Part shown: positions 1-7,965 of the stretch, piece after piece
Numbering within the stretch: the first letter of the stretch is position 1
Layout: each line of letters starts with the position of its first letter
NCBI GenBank assembly: GCA_030159235.1
Contig: BSBG01000011.1
Span: 1-64,000, forward strand
Direction: 5' to 3'
Length of the DNA: 64,000 nt
DNA from: Bacillus safensis
GTDB taxonomy: Bacteria; Bacillota; Bacilli; Bacillales; Bacillaceae
Notes under the pieces: model-generated
Seen by the model: only the letters and a program-made list of their open reading frames with translations
Told to the model about the DNA's origin: nothing
The model's database searches: none
Program-made: the position numbers and the translations under genes

Positions 1-132
1 GAAGAACCAAAAGATCAAGACGGGACAAAGCCTGGTGACGGTACAACAGAAGAACCAAAAGATCAAGACGGGACAAAACCTGGTGATGGCACAACCGAAG
101 AACCAAAAGATCAGGACGGGACAAAACCCGGA
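1..132 (+). repeat. 48-bp tandem coding repeat
   Basis: Two full 48-bp units (1-48 and 49-96) and a partial third (97 to about 132) encode the 16-residue unit. Units differ by a few synonymous changes. The array runs in from beyond the window edge, so copy number is unknown. In-frame repeats of this kind expand and contract by recombination. Confidence 0.9.
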
Positions 133-366
133 GGAGAAACTGCGAAAGGCATACTTTCGATTACCATGATCAATGGACTGCAAAAGGATTATCTGCTCTC
201 AATGAAAGAAATCAACGATTTTCTTAATTGGTACAAAGAAAGAAGCTTTGGAATTGGAATGAACTTCTATGAAATCAATGATGAACACAATAAAGGTCCT
301 TTCACAAGTAAGAAAGATTACGTTGTGTACCAAAATATCTTAATGTTTGATATCAAACAATATTGA
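1..366 (+). CDS. 3' end of a repeat-containing protein (partial)
   Basis: The reading frame is open from the first base and stops with TGA at 364-366, so only the last 121 residues are present. The first 44 residues are copies of a 16-residue acidic unit, EEPKDQDGTKPGDGTT. A non-repetitive tail of about 75 residues follows, rich in aromatic and charged residues. Low-complexity Pro/Gly/Asp/Lys repeats of this kind are common as linkers in secreted or wall-associated proteins, but no anchor signal is visible here and the N-terminus lies outside the window. I do not recognise the C-terminal domain and give no function. An internal ATG at 166 opens the same frame but is not the gene start. Confidence 0.75.
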   Translation, partial: EEPKDQDGTKPGDGTTEEPKDQDGTKPGDGTTEEPKDQDGTKPGGETAKGILSITMINGLQKDYLLSMKEINDFLNWYKERSFGIGMNFYEINDEHNKGPFTSKKDYVVYQNILMFDIKQY

Positions 367-380
367 TATTCATAAATTGT

Positions 381-412
381 AAAGCTGCTGATAATAGGTC
401 AGTAGCTTTTAT
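381..412 (+). terminator. intrinsic terminator of the repeat protein gene
   Basis: Stem AAAGCTGCTGA (381-391) pairs with TCAGTAGCTTT (399-409) with one mismatch, followed by T-rich sequence. It lies 15 bases after the stop codon. Confidence 0.7.
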
Positions 413-478
413 TTTGGTAAAATTGTTAAAATTAGGATTAACGTCATAAAAAAATACGATATTTTTTTAAAAATCTGC

Positions 479-506
479 TAAACATCCTATAACCACATCC
501 GATAAA
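479..506 (+). promoter_or_regulatory. sigma-D promoter of flagellin gene 1
   Basis: TAAA at 479-482, a 16-base spacer, then CCGATAAA at 499-506. This matches the flagellar sigma-D consensus (TAAA, about 15 bases, GCCGATAA). The same arrangement precedes all four flagellin genes. Confidence 0.8.
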
Positions 507-549
507 AGAATTGTCAGGGTTGATAAGCCCTAGAATAAAGGACTTTTTT

Positions 550-588
550 CAGACAAGGACGTCTGTCAGGTCCCACATACATGGAGGT
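550..588 (+). promoter_or_regulatory. CsrA-type sites in flagellin 1 leader
   Basis: Two matches to ACANGGANGT: ACAAGGACGT (553-562) and ACATGGAGGT (579-588). The second contains the Shine-Dalgarno sequence. The first sits in a hairpin, CAGAC (550-554) pairing with GTCTG (561-565), with the GGA in the loop. In B. subtilis CsrA is known to bind two such sites in the hag leader and block translation, with FliW relieving it. Binding here is inferred from the motif. Confidence 0.75.
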
Positions 589-596
589 AATAGGAA

Positions 597-1499
597 ATGA
601 GAATTAACCACAATATCGCAGCACTTAACACATTAAACCGTTTGTCTGCAAACAACGGTGCGAGCCAAAAGAACATGGAGAAACTTTCTTCTGGTCTTAA
701 AATCAACCGTGCAGGAGATGACGCAGCAGGACTTGCAATCTCTGAAAAAATGCGTGGACAAATCCGCGGATTAGAAATGGCTTCTAAAAACGCACAAGAC
801 GGTATCTCTCTTATCCAAACAGCTGAGGGTGCATTGACTGAAACTCATTCAATTCTTCAACGTGTTCGTGAGCTTGTCGTTCAAGCTGGAAACACTGGTA
901 CACAAGATGGAACTGACCTTGGTGCTATCCAAGAAGAAATTAATAACCTAGTTCAAGAAATTGGTAATGGTACTGATAAAAATGGTATCTCTGATCGTAC
1001 TGAGTTCAACGGTAAAAAATTGTTGAATGGTGATTTTGCTAATGGTACAGCTACTTTAACATTCCAAATCGGTGCAAATAAAGCACAAAAATTAGATGTA
1101 AATATCGAAGCAATGTCTTCTGATAAAATTGGTGCTACTCAAGCAGATGGAACTCTTGTAGCTGGTCAAGCGGTCTCTAACATTGATGTTACACAATTCG
1201 CTGCTGCTACACCAACACTTACATTTGATCAGCAACTAGACATCGTAGATGGTGCAATCAAAAAAGTTTCAGATCAACGTTCTAAACTTGGTGCAGTTCA
1301 AAACCGTTTAGAGCACACAATCAACAACCTTGGTGCTTCTGGTGAAAACTTAACAGCTGCTGAGTCTCGTATCCGTGACGTTGACATGGCGAAAGAAATG
1401 AGTGAGTTCACAAAGAACAACATTCTTTCCCAAGCGTCTCAAGCAATGCTTGCACAAGCAAACCAACAGCCACAAAACGTACTTCAATTACTTCGTTAA
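597..1499 (+). CDS. hag: flagellin, copy 1 of 4
   Basis: Flagellin subunit of 300 residues, exported by the flagellar type III apparatus and polymerised into the filament. The N-terminal D0/D1 helices (MRINHNIAALNTLNRLS...) and the C-terminal D1/D0 helices (ending ANQQPQNVLQLLR) are nearly identical in all four copies. The central stretch, about residues 140-215, differs. The length fits a short Bacillus flagellin lacking large D2/D3 domains. The ATG at 597 follows GGAGG in the leader. The gene has its own sigma-D promoter, CsrA-type leader and terminator, so it is an independent unit. B. subtilis 168 has one hag beside fliW-csrA, at a different map position. Confidence 0.95.
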   Translation: MRINHNIAALNTLNRLSANNGASQKNMEKLSSGLKINRAGDDAAGLAISEKMRGQIRGLEMASKNAQDGISLIQTAEGALTETHSILQRVRELVVQAGNTGTQDGTDLGAIQEEINNLVQEIGNGTDKNGISDRTEFNGKKLLNGDFANGTATLTFQIGANKAQKLDVNIEAMSSDKIGATQADGTLVAGQAVSNIDVTQFAAATPTLTFDQQLDIVDGAIKKVSDQRSKLGAVQNRLEHTINNLGASGENLTAAESRIRDVDMAKEMSEFTKNNILSQASQAMLAQANQQPQNVLQLLR

Positions 1500-1503
1500 T
1501 GAC

Positions 1504-1528
1504 AGGCCCCTATATGGGGCTTTTTTTG
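1504..1528 (+). terminator. terminator of flagellin 1
   Basis: GCCCC (1506-1510) pairs with GGGGC (1516-1520), followed by a run of seven T. The same sequence follows copies 2 and 3. Confidence 0.85.
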
Positions 1529-1622
1529 TTCCTATAAATTTAATACAGGCTATGTGATCGTCAAAAAAAACTAAATAGTGAACAAAGATATGTAAAATTG
1601 ATCAATAAATATTAAAAAATGT

Positions 1623-1650
1623 TAAACTTCCTATGGAATAATCCGATAAA
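1623..1650 (+). promoter_or_regulatory. sigma-D promoter of flagellin gene 2
   Basis: TAAA at 1623-1626, a 16-base spacer, CCGATAAA at 1643-1650. Confidence 0.8.
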
Positions 1651-1693
1651 AGAATTGTCAGGGTTGAAAAGCCCTAGAATAAAGGACTATTTT

Positions 1694-1732
1694 CAGACAA
1701 GGATGTCTGTCAGGTCCCACATACATGGAGGT
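1694..1732 (+). promoter_or_regulatory. CsrA-type sites in flagellin 2 leader
   Basis: ACAAGGATGT (1697-1706) in the loop region of a CAGAC/GTCTG hairpin, and ACATGGAGGT (1723-1732) over the ribosome binding site. Same layout as copy 1. Confidence 0.75.
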
Positions 1733-1740
1733 AATAGGAA

Positions 1741-2658
1741 ATGAGAATTAACCACAATATCGCAGCACTTAACACATTAAACCGTTTGTCTGCAAACAAC
1801 GGTGCGAGCCAAAAGAACATGGAGAAGCTTTCTTCTGGTCTTAAAATCAACCGTGCAGGAGATGACGCAGCAGGTCTTGCAATCTCTGAAAAAATGCGTG
1901 GACAAATCCGCGGATTAGAAATGGCGACGAAAAATGCACAAGACGGTATTTCTCTTATTCAAACCGCTGAGGGTGCATTGACTGAAACTCACTCAATCCT
2001 TCAACGTGTTCGTGAGCTTGTCGTTCAAGCTGGTAACACTGGTACACAAGATGGAACTGACCTTGGTGCTATCCAAGAAGAAATTGCTAACCTAGTTGAA
2101 GAAATTGGTGACGGTTCTGGCAAAAACGGTATCTCTGACCGTACAGAATTTAACGGAAAGAAACTACTTGACGGTTCTTTCAGTGCAACTGCTACTACAC
2201 CAAAATCATTAACATTCCAAATCGGTGCAAATAAAGCACAAAAATTAGATGTGAACATCGAGGCAATGTCATCTAAAGCACTAGGTGCACTTGATGATGA
2301 TGGTGCTCTTATTGCCGACCATGCAGTAGCAAACATTGATGTAAAACAATTTGCTACTCCTACTGCTACAGGCGCGCTTTCTTTCGATGAGCAATTAGAT
2401 ATCGTTGATGGAGCTATCAAACAAGTATCTAATCAACGTTCTAAACTAGGTGCAGTTCAAAACCGTTTAGAGCATACAATCAACAACCTTGGTGCTTCTG
2501 GTGAAAACTTAACAGCTGCTGAGTCTCGTATCCGTGACGTTGACATGGCGAAAGAAATGAGTGAGTTCACAAAGAACAACATTCTTTCTCAAGCGTCTCA
2601 AGCAATGCTTGCACAAGCGAACCAACAGCCACAAAATGTACTTCAATTACTTCGTTAA
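1741..2658 (+). CDS. hag: flagellin, copy 2 of 4
   Basis: Flagellin of 305 residues, the longest of the four. Conserved D0/D1 ends are as in copy 1. The central part (about 140-220) differs, with a Thr/Ala-rich insertion and an Asp-rich turn. It sits 241 bases after copy 1, with its own sigma-D promoter, CsrA-type leader and terminator. Near-identical termini and leader point to tandem duplication with divergence or recombination confined to the surface-exposed part. Whether each copy is expressed and assembled cannot be read from sequence. Confidence 0.95.
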   Translation: MRINHNIAALNTLNRLSANNGASQKNMEKLSSGLKINRAGDDAAGLAISEKMRGQIRGLEMATKNAQDGISLIQTAEGALTETHSILQRVRELVVQAGNTGTQDGTDLGAIQEEIANLVEEIGDGSGKNGISDRTEFNGKKLLDGSFSATATTPKSLTFQIGANKAQKLDVNIEAMSSKALGALDDDGALIADHAVANIDVKQFATPTATGALSFDEQLDIVDGAIKQVSNQRSKLGAVQNRLEHTINNLGASGENLTAAESRIRDVDMAKEMSEFTKNNILSQASQAMLAQANQQPQNVLQLLR

Positions 2659-2662
2659 TGAC

Positions 2663-2686
2663 AGGCCCCTATATGGGGCTTTTTTG
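2663..2686 (+). terminator. terminator of flagellin 2
   Basis: GCCCC/GGGGC stem with a TATA-containing loop and a T-run, nearly identical to that of copy 1. Confidence 0.85.
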
Positions 2687-2808
2687 TTCCTATAAATTTA
2701 ATACAAGCTATGTAATAATCACTTGAACGAATAACATAATAGTAATCTTTATAAAACTAAATAGTGAATAAAGTTATATAAAATTGATCAATAAATATTA
2801 AAAACTGC

Positions 2809-2836
2809 TAAACATCCTGTGAAATAATCCGATAAA
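2809..2836 (+). promoter_or_regulatory. sigma-D promoter of flagellin gene 3
   Basis: TAAA at 2809-2812, a 16-base spacer, CCGATAAA at 2829-2836. Confidence 0.8.
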
Positions 2837-2879
2837 AGAATTGTCAGGGTATATAAGCCCTAGAAACAAGGACTTTTTT

Positions 2880-2918
2880 CAGACAAGGACGTCTGTCAGG
2901 TCCCACACACATGGAGGT
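2880..2918 (+). promoter_or_regulatory. CsrA-type sites in flagellin 3 leader
   Basis: ACAAGGACGT (2883-2892) within a CAGAC/GTCTG hairpin and ACATGGAGGT (2909-2918) over the ribosome binding site. Confidence 0.75.
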
Positions 2919-2926
2919 AATAGAAA

Positions 2927-3817
2927 ATGAGAATTAACCACAATATCGCAGCACTTAACACATTAAACCGTTTGTCTGCAAACAATGGTGCGAGCCAAAA
3001 GAACATGGAGAAACTTTCTTCTGGTCTTAAAATCAACCGTGCAGGGGATGATGCAGCAGGTCTAGCTATCTCTGAAAAAATGCGTGGACAAATCCGCGGA
3101 TTAGAAATGGCTTCTAAAAACGCACAGGACGGCATCTCACTTATCCAAACAGCTGAAGGCGCATTGACTGAAACTCACTCAATCCTTCAACGTGTTCGTG
3201 AGCTTGTCGTTCAAGCTGGAAATACTGGTACACAAGATGGAACTGATCTTGGTGCAATTCAAGAAGAAATTAATAACCTAGTTCAAGAAATTGGTAACGG
3301 TACTGATAAAAATGGTATCTCTGATCGTACTGAATTCAACGGTAAAAAATTGTTAAATGGTGACTTTGAAACAGCTACATTAACTTTCCAAATTGGTGCA
3401 AACAAAGCGCAAAAGTTAGATGTAAACATCAAAGCAATGTCAGCTGATAAACTTGGAACAGATCCAGCTGATCCAACTAAAACAGTTTCAGCTCTTAAAG
3501 TAACTGATTTTGCAACTATTGCTGCAGGTGCTGCAGGTGGTTTCAATGATCAATTAGATATCGTTGACAATGCAATCAAACAAGTGTCAGATCAACGTTC
3601 TAAACTTGGTGCAGTTCAAAACCGTCTAGAGCACACAATCAACAACCTTGGTGCTTCTGGTGAAAACTTAACAGCTGCTGAGTCACGTATCCGTGATGTT
3701 GACATGGCGAAAGAAATGAGTGAGTTCACAAAGAACAACATTCTTTCTCAAGCGTCTCAAGCAATGCTTGCACAAGCGAACCAACAGCCACAAAACGTAC
3801 TTCAATTACTACGTTAA
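2927..3817 (+). CDS. hag: flagellin, copy 3 of 4
   Basis: Flagellin of 296 residues, the shortest copy. Conserved D0/D1 termini. The central part resembles copy 4 more than copies 1 and 2: both have SADKLG followed by KTVS and a KVTDFA stretch, then GGFNDQL. The 5' part matches copy 1 (INNLVQEIGNGTDKNGIS). This mosaic pattern suggests recombination among copies. Own sigma-D promoter, CsrA-type leader and terminator. Confidence 0.95.
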   Translation: MRINHNIAALNTLNRLSANNGASQKNMEKLSSGLKINRAGDDAAGLAISEKMRGQIRGLEMASKNAQDGISLIQTAEGALTETHSILQRVRELVVQAGNTGTQDGTDLGAIQEEINNLVQEIGNGTDKNGISDRTEFNGKKLLNGDFETATLTFQIGANKAQKLDVNIKAMSADKLGTDPADPTKTVSALKVTDFATIAAGAAGGFNDQLDIVDNAIKQVSDQRSKLGAVQNRLEHTINNLGASGENLTAAESRIRDVDMAKEMSEFTKNNILSQASQAMLAQANQQPQNVLQLLR

Positions 3818-3821
3818 TGAC

Positions 3822-3846
3822 AGGCCCCTTTATGGGGCTTTTTTTT
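3822..3846 (+). terminator. terminator of flagellin 3
   Basis: GCCCC/GGGGC stem and an eight-base T-run directly after the stop. Confidence 0.85.
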
Positions 3847-3990
3847 ATATGCTTTTTTCTTCGAATTTTCTCCAGTTTCATGATTCTTAATTCCCTCTGT
3901 TAAAATATGAATAATGACCTTCAAAATTGGTGAACTCTAGCGAAACGATCATAATGAATGAGACTTATTACTTATTTATTCCTTTTTTGT

Positions 3991-4018
3991 TAAACATTTT
4001 CCATTAAAGTTCGATAAA
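3991..4018 (+). promoter_or_regulatory. sigma-D promoter of flagellin gene 4
   Basis: TAAA at 3991-3994, a 16-base spacer, TCGATAAA at 4011-4018. The -10 differs by one base from the CCGATAAA of copies 1-3. Confidence 0.7.
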
Positions 4019-4062
4019 TGGATTGTAAGTCTTACAAAAAAATTCTAATTTAGAACTTTTGG

Positions 4063-4097
4063 GCAAGGATGTTCAATTGGTTCAAACACATGGAGGT
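4063..4097 (+). promoter_or_regulatory. diverged CsrA-type leader of flagellin 4
   Basis: The distal site ACATGGAGGT (4088-4097) over the ribosome binding site is intact. The proximal site reads GCAAGGATGT (4063-4072) and lacks the 5-bp CAGAC/GTCTG hairpin; only a 4-bp GAAC/GTTC pairing is possible. The rest of the leader is unrelated to those of copies 1-3. Confidence 0.6.
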
Positions 4098-4105
4098 AAT
4101 AGGAA

Positions 4106-5005
4106 ATGAGAATTAACCACAATATCGCAGCACTCAACACACTGAACCGTTTGTCTGCAAACAATGGAGCAGGGCAAAAGAACATGGAGAAGCTTTCTTC
4201 TGGTCTTAAAATCAACCGTGCAGGAGATGACGCAGCAGGTCTTGCAATCTCTGAAAAAATGCGTGGACAAATCCGCGGATTAGAAATGGCGACGAAAAAT
4301 GCACAAGACGGTATTTCTCTTATTCAAACCGCTGAGGGTGCATTGACTGAAACTCACTCAATTCTTCAACGTGTACGTGAATTAGTGGTTCAAGCTGGAA
4401 ACACGGGTACTCAGGATGAGACAGATCTTGGTGCGATTCAAGAAGAAATTGATGCACTAGTTCAGGAAATTGGTAATGGTTCAGATAAGAATGGTATTTC
4501 TGATCGTACTGAATTCAATGGAAAAAAACTTCTTGATGGTTCTTTTGCTGCTGAGCCAGAAGGCGGAGAACCGAAGAAATTAACTTTCCAAATTGGAGCT
4601 AACGGTGCGCAGCAATTGTCAGTTCATATTGAAGCAATGTCTGCTGATAAACTTGGAATTGAGGATAAAACAGTTTCTACTATTAAAGTAACTGATTTCG
4701 CCGAAATTGAAGCAGGTGAAGAAGGTGGATTTAACGACCAATTAGCAATCATTGATGGAGCGATCAAACAAGTTTCAGACCAGCGTTCTAAACTTGGTGC
4801 AGTCCAAAACCGTCTAGAGCACACAATCAACAACCTTGGTGCTTCTGCTGAAAACTTAACAGCAGCTGAGTCTCGTATTCGTGACGTTGACATGGCGAAA
4901 GAAATGAGTGAGTTCACAAAGAACAACATTCTTTCTCAAGCATCTCAAGCAATGTTAGCTCAAGCAAACCAACAGCCGCAAAACGTGCTTCAATTATTAC
5001 GTTAA
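4106..5005 (+). CDS. hag: flagellin, copy 4 of 4
   Basis: Flagellin of 299 residues with conserved D0/D1 ends but the most divergent of the set. It has AGQKN instead of ASQKN near the N-terminus, GTQDE instead of GTQDG, and a Glu/Gly/Pro-rich central loop. Its leader, promoter -10 and terminator also differ from copies 1-3, so it is either the oldest duplicate or the ancestral gene. The start is fixed by GGAGG eight bases upstream. Confidence 0.95.
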   Translation: MRINHNIAALNTLNRLSANNGAGQKNMEKLSSGLKINRAGDDAAGLAISEKMRGQIRGLEMATKNAQDGISLIQTAEGALTETHSILQRVRELVVQAGNTGTQDETDLGAIQEEIDALVQEIGNGSDKNGISDRTEFNGKKLLDGSFAAEPEGGEPKKLTFQIGANGAQQLSVHIEAMSADKLGIEDKTVSTIKVTDFAEIEAGEEGGFNDQLAIIDGAIKQVSDQRSKLGAVQNRLEHTINNLGASAENLTAAESRIRDVDMAKEMSEFTKNNILSQASQAMLAQANQQPQNVLQLLR

Positions 5006-5010
5006 TCAAA

Positions 5011-5037
5011 AAAAGCCCCATTAAAGGGGCTTTTTTT
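5011..5037 (+). terminator. terminator between flagellin 4 and the FAD oxidoreductase
   Basis: AAAAGCCCC (5011-5019) pairs with GGGGCTTTT from 5026, loop ATTAAA, seven T. The A-run on the other side lets it serve the convergent gene too. Confidence 0.85.
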
Positions 5038-5040
5038 GTT

Positions 5041-6513
5041 TCAATCTAATGACAGCAAGTGCTCTAGACGAAAGTCAGGAACGGCTTCATGGAAAAAAGA
5101 TCGGTTGCCTTCATCGTTCTTTTGATCCCATTGCTTCCACCATTCGGCGGTTTCTCCAGAGCTGTCAGCTTGAATCATGTTGTGCAGCTGTTCTAGGTTG
5201 ATGATTTCTCTCGGTTCTGTTAAGAAAGAATGCATGCGGTGATACGCTTCAAGACATTCAGGCTGTTTTGTGACAATGGCGTATTGTACGTAGCGATTTA
5301 AAAATTCCTGTATGAATGTCAAATGAGGAATGGTTGTTTCTCCTTTTAATTCCACACCGTCCCATGCCATATCAGCAATCGCACATAGCCACCAGCCAAG
5401 TTCATTGACGCGCTGCATTTGTTGTAGTGTGTCCTTTTCAAAAGAGAGCTGCTCATTTTTTTGTGCTTGTTTGAGCATACGGTCAAGTGTTTGTGCTTCT
5501 AGGGCTGCCTTTGTCATGCCCTGCCCGTGAATGGGATCTAACGTACACAAGGAGTCGCCCATTACCAATAATCCACTTGGCCAATCCTGCATTTGTTCAT
5601 AGTGATGTCTCACGCAAGAAGGGACTCTAAATCCTTTTGGATTTGTATTGGGCGTTAAATGCGTGATGGCTTCTGCTATTGCTGGATGGGTAAGTGCTGC
5701 GGTTTCTGCATCAAATTGATCAGCATCCGTCGTTGGATAATGTGATCCGCCGGCTGCAGAGAGAAGAACAGCCACTAAATCATGATCTACCCGTTCAAAC
5801 AGCCCTGTTGGGATTTTTTGATGAGGCTGGCCAACTACAACCATCGATTGCATGTGTGGCGCCTCTTTGGGTATTCGATAGTATCTTGTGCTGTATCCTA
5901 GAAACACACTTAACTCATCAGTCTGTGGTAAGGTCAGTCCGGCATCTTTCAGCCATTTTGGCAATTTAGACATTCTTCCAGATGTATCGATCACTAGGTC
6001 TGCTTTCATTTCATGAATGCTTCCAGGCTTTACTTGCCGGTCCTTCACGATCAGTCCCGTAACTTGATTTGTTCCCTCTTCAAACCGAAGCGAGATGGCT
6101 TCATGTTTTTCTAAAATCTGCACATTTTCCTCATTTACCATTCTTTGCATCAGCACCCACTCTAGCATGGCGCGTCTTGTGACGGCGGTTTCTTCTTGAT
6201 CAGTGAATGTTAATTCGCCATCTTTTGTAATAAAACGAGAGGTTTGATGCCTCGTATTAAATCCGCCCATCGCCAGTAACTCTTTTGTATAACCAGGAAA
6301 TAGACGTTCAACGATTTGCTTGCCAAGTGGCAGCATTCTATGTGGATGAAAGGCTTGAGGAGTGCCGAGGCGATTCTCAGGAGAGTCTGGCCGTTCATCC
6401 TTTTCAATAATCAAGACTTGATGATAAAACGTTGATAAAACTTTTGCAGCGAGCATCCCGGTGATACCTCCGCCAATAACGATCGCCCGCTCATATTTCA
6501 TGGGTTGTGTCAC
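5041..6513 (-). CDS. FAD-dependent oxidoreductase / monooxygenase-like
   Basis: A 490-residue flavoprotein. The N-terminal Rossmann motif GGGITG (about residues 13-18) binds FAD. A downstream GDSLCTLDPIHGQG segment is the second FAD motif (GD...P..G.G) of the p-hydroxybenzoate hydroxylase and geranylgeranyl-reductase superfamily. The substrate is unknown. A longer frame begins with TTG at 6528, but that codon is part of the Shine-Dalgarno run (GGAGG, 6522-6526). The GTG at 6511-6513, eight bases downstream, gives MTQPMKYERAIVIGGG and is preferred. No pathway neighbours; it is convergent with the flagellin array. Confidence 0.8.
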   Translation of the reverse strand: MTQPMKYERAIVIGGGITGMLAAKVLSTFYHQVLIIEKDERPDSPENRLGTPQAFHPHRMLPLGKQIVERLFPGYTKELLAMGGFNTRHQTSRFITKDGELTFTDQEETAVTRRAMLEWVLMQRMVNEENVQILEKHEAISLRFEEGTNQVTGLIVKDRQVKPGSIHEMKADLVIDTSGRMSKLPKWLKDAGLTLPQTDELSVFLGYSTRYYRIPKEAPHMQSMVVVGQPHQKIPTGLFERVDHDLVAVLLSAAGGSHYPTTDADQFDAETAALTHPAIAEAITHLTPNTNPKGFRVPSCVRHHYEQMQDWPSGLLVMGDSLCTLDPIHGQGMTKAALEAQTLDRMLKQAQKNEQLSFEKDTLQQMQRVNELGWWLCAIADMAWDGVELKGETTIPHLTFIQEFLNRYVQYAIVTKQPECLEAYHRMHSFLTEPREIINLEQLHNMIQADSSGETAEWWKQWDQKNDEGNRSFFHEAVPDFRLEHLLSLD

Positions 6514-6730
6514 AACATGCGCCTCCAATAATTATCTAAAATGGTTACATGACCATTTCACCATATGTTGATTTATTAATTATAGCAAATTTATGCTTGA
6601 ATATAGAAAGGAAATGTCCTACTTTTTACTCGTAAATATGAAGAATTTCTTCAAATATCATCATTATTTTTAAGAAACAACTACTAATTTAAGAAGAACG
6701 ACCGATAAACTTAATAAGGGGGTAGAGAAA

Positions 6731-7555
6731 TTGGATATACTACAGAGCATTGTAACTGCAGCACCTTATATCATGCAGATTTTAAAAAATGAAGTGACGC
6801 TGGGTGTCACTGATCGAGAGAAATTTTTGCTTTATTTGCCATCGAAAGATCTTGATTTTCAAATTCGGGCTGGTGAATTCATTAAACCAGATGATCTGAA
6901 TTTGAAAAAAGCGCTGAGAGGTGAGACATCAAATATATCTTTGCCTGAATCGGTGTATGGAACGCCATTAAATTCAATGTGTATGCCTATTTTAGATGAA
7001 AATCAACAAGCAATTGGTGCACTCGCTTTAGGTTTTCCGCTTAAAAATCAATTAGAGCTTGAAGCGTATATGGAGTCATTAAGTGACATCATTCAAAGTA
7101 TTCAAGAAAAGGTACATGTGGTAGCGGCGCATTCAGAGGAGCTTTCAGCGACGAGTGAGGAAATGACCTTACAAACGCAGCAAACACTTGAAAGCTCGAA
7201 AAAAACATCCGATATTACAAAAATGATTAAAGGGATTTCGAAACAAACAAGTTTGCTAGGATTGAATGCGTCAATTGAAGCAGCCAGAGCAGGAAAAGAG
7301 GGAGCTGGCTTTAGTGTTGTAGCAAATGAGGTTCAAAAGCTTTCAAGTGAAACTTCACGTGCAACAGAAAACATTGAAAACTCATTACAAGGGATTTCGT
7401 CCAATATACATACATTACTTGAGAGTATGGATCATATGAAAGGTTCATCATCAGAACAGGCTTTACTTGTCACAGAGTTTAGCGAAATTGTAGAGCGGTT
7501 AACTACGGTGAGTAAAGAAATGAAAGAATTTATGCAACATGTGATGTCAACGTAA
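6731..7555 (+). CDS. soluble methyl-accepting chemotaxis-like signalling protein
   Basis: A 274-residue protein with no transmembrane segment. Residues about 1-110 form a small sensory domain. Residues about 120-274 are a short MCP signalling coiled coil with the conserved hairpin tip (LLGLNASIEAARAGKEGAGFSVVANEV), which contacts CheA and CheW. The architecture resembles B. subtilis YfmS, a soluble chemoreceptor. Start is TTG at 6731 after AAGGGGG. It is monocistronic with its own terminator. The ligand is unknown. The nearby flagellin genes make a motility role plausible, but it does not share an operon with them. Confidence 0.8.
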   Translation: MDILQSIVTAAPYIMQILKNEVTLGVTDREKFLLYLPSKDLDFQIRAGEFIKPDDLNLKKALRGETSNISLPESVYGTPLNSMCMPILDENQQAIGALALGFPLKNQLELEAYMESLSDIIQSIQEKVHVVAAHSEELSATSEEMTLQTQQTLESSKKTSDITKMIKGISKQTSLLGLNASIEAARAGKEGAGFSVVANEVQKLSSETSRATENIENSLQGISSNIHTLLESMDHMKGSSSEQALLVTEFSEIVERLTTVSKEMKEFMQHVMST

Positions 7556-7588
7556 AAAACGAATCCTTGAGGGGATTCGTTTTTTTTG
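7553..7588. terminator. bidirectional terminator
   Basis: ACGAATCC (7559-7566) pairs with GGATTCGT (7573-7580), flanked by A-run and T-run. It lies between convergent genes. Confidence 0.85.
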
Positions 7589-7593
7589 ATACG

Positions 7594-7965
7594 CTATTTT
7601 CTTTTGTTCTGATCAAAGCGATAATCGTATGTTTCTCCCTTTACAATATTTAAAGACTCATGTCCAATTTGAACAAGCTGTCCATTTTTCCATTTAATGA
7701 GCGGGTCTTTATCAGGGTATTTCCAGTAAATCGTTTTCTTTCGGTGGGTCAGTTTGTTTTCAATTTCTGCTCTGACTGCGTTCTTCTTTAGTTTGCCTCC
7801 GCTATGCCGATAGGTGTTGATGATGTACATTCCGTCGGGTGATGTCATTGAGCGGATGAATGTGCCGTGAGATACGCCTTGAAGAGAAAAGCATTTCCAA
7901 TAAATGATACCAGCGAAGCTGAGGATTAAGATGACAAGGGTGATGGTGGCTTTCTTTTTTAACAT
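7594..7965 (-). CDS. DUF5412-like exported or membrane-anchored protein
   Basis: A 123-residue protein with an N-terminal hydrophobic helix (about residues 5-25) and a small extracytoplasmic domain. The TSPDGMYIINTYRHSGG motif and the YWKYPDKDPLIKW segment resemble the DUF5412 family of Bacillus, recognised by eye. Function is unknown. The ATG at 7965 has a GGAGG upstream. No operon partner. Confidence 0.65.
   Translation of the reverse strand: MLKKKATITLVILILSFAGIIYWKCFSLQGVSHGTFIRSMTSPDGMYIINTYRHSGGKLKKNAVRAEIENKLTHRKKTIYWKYPDKDPLIKWKNGQLVQIGHESLNIVKGETYDYRFDQNKRK

Noticed and set aside
1-132. Regular 48-bp repeats as a possible CRISPR array
   Set aside because: The repeats are contiguous, without spacers, and read through in frame as protein.
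2025-2420. Long open frame on the minus strand inside flagellin copy 2, with similar frames in copies 3 and 4
   Set aside because: Mirror of the flagellin codon pattern; no ribosome binding site and no recognisable protein.
5041-6528. TTG at 6528 as start of the FAD oxidoreductase
   Set aside because: The codon overlaps the GGAGG Shine-Dalgarno of the better GTG start at 6513.
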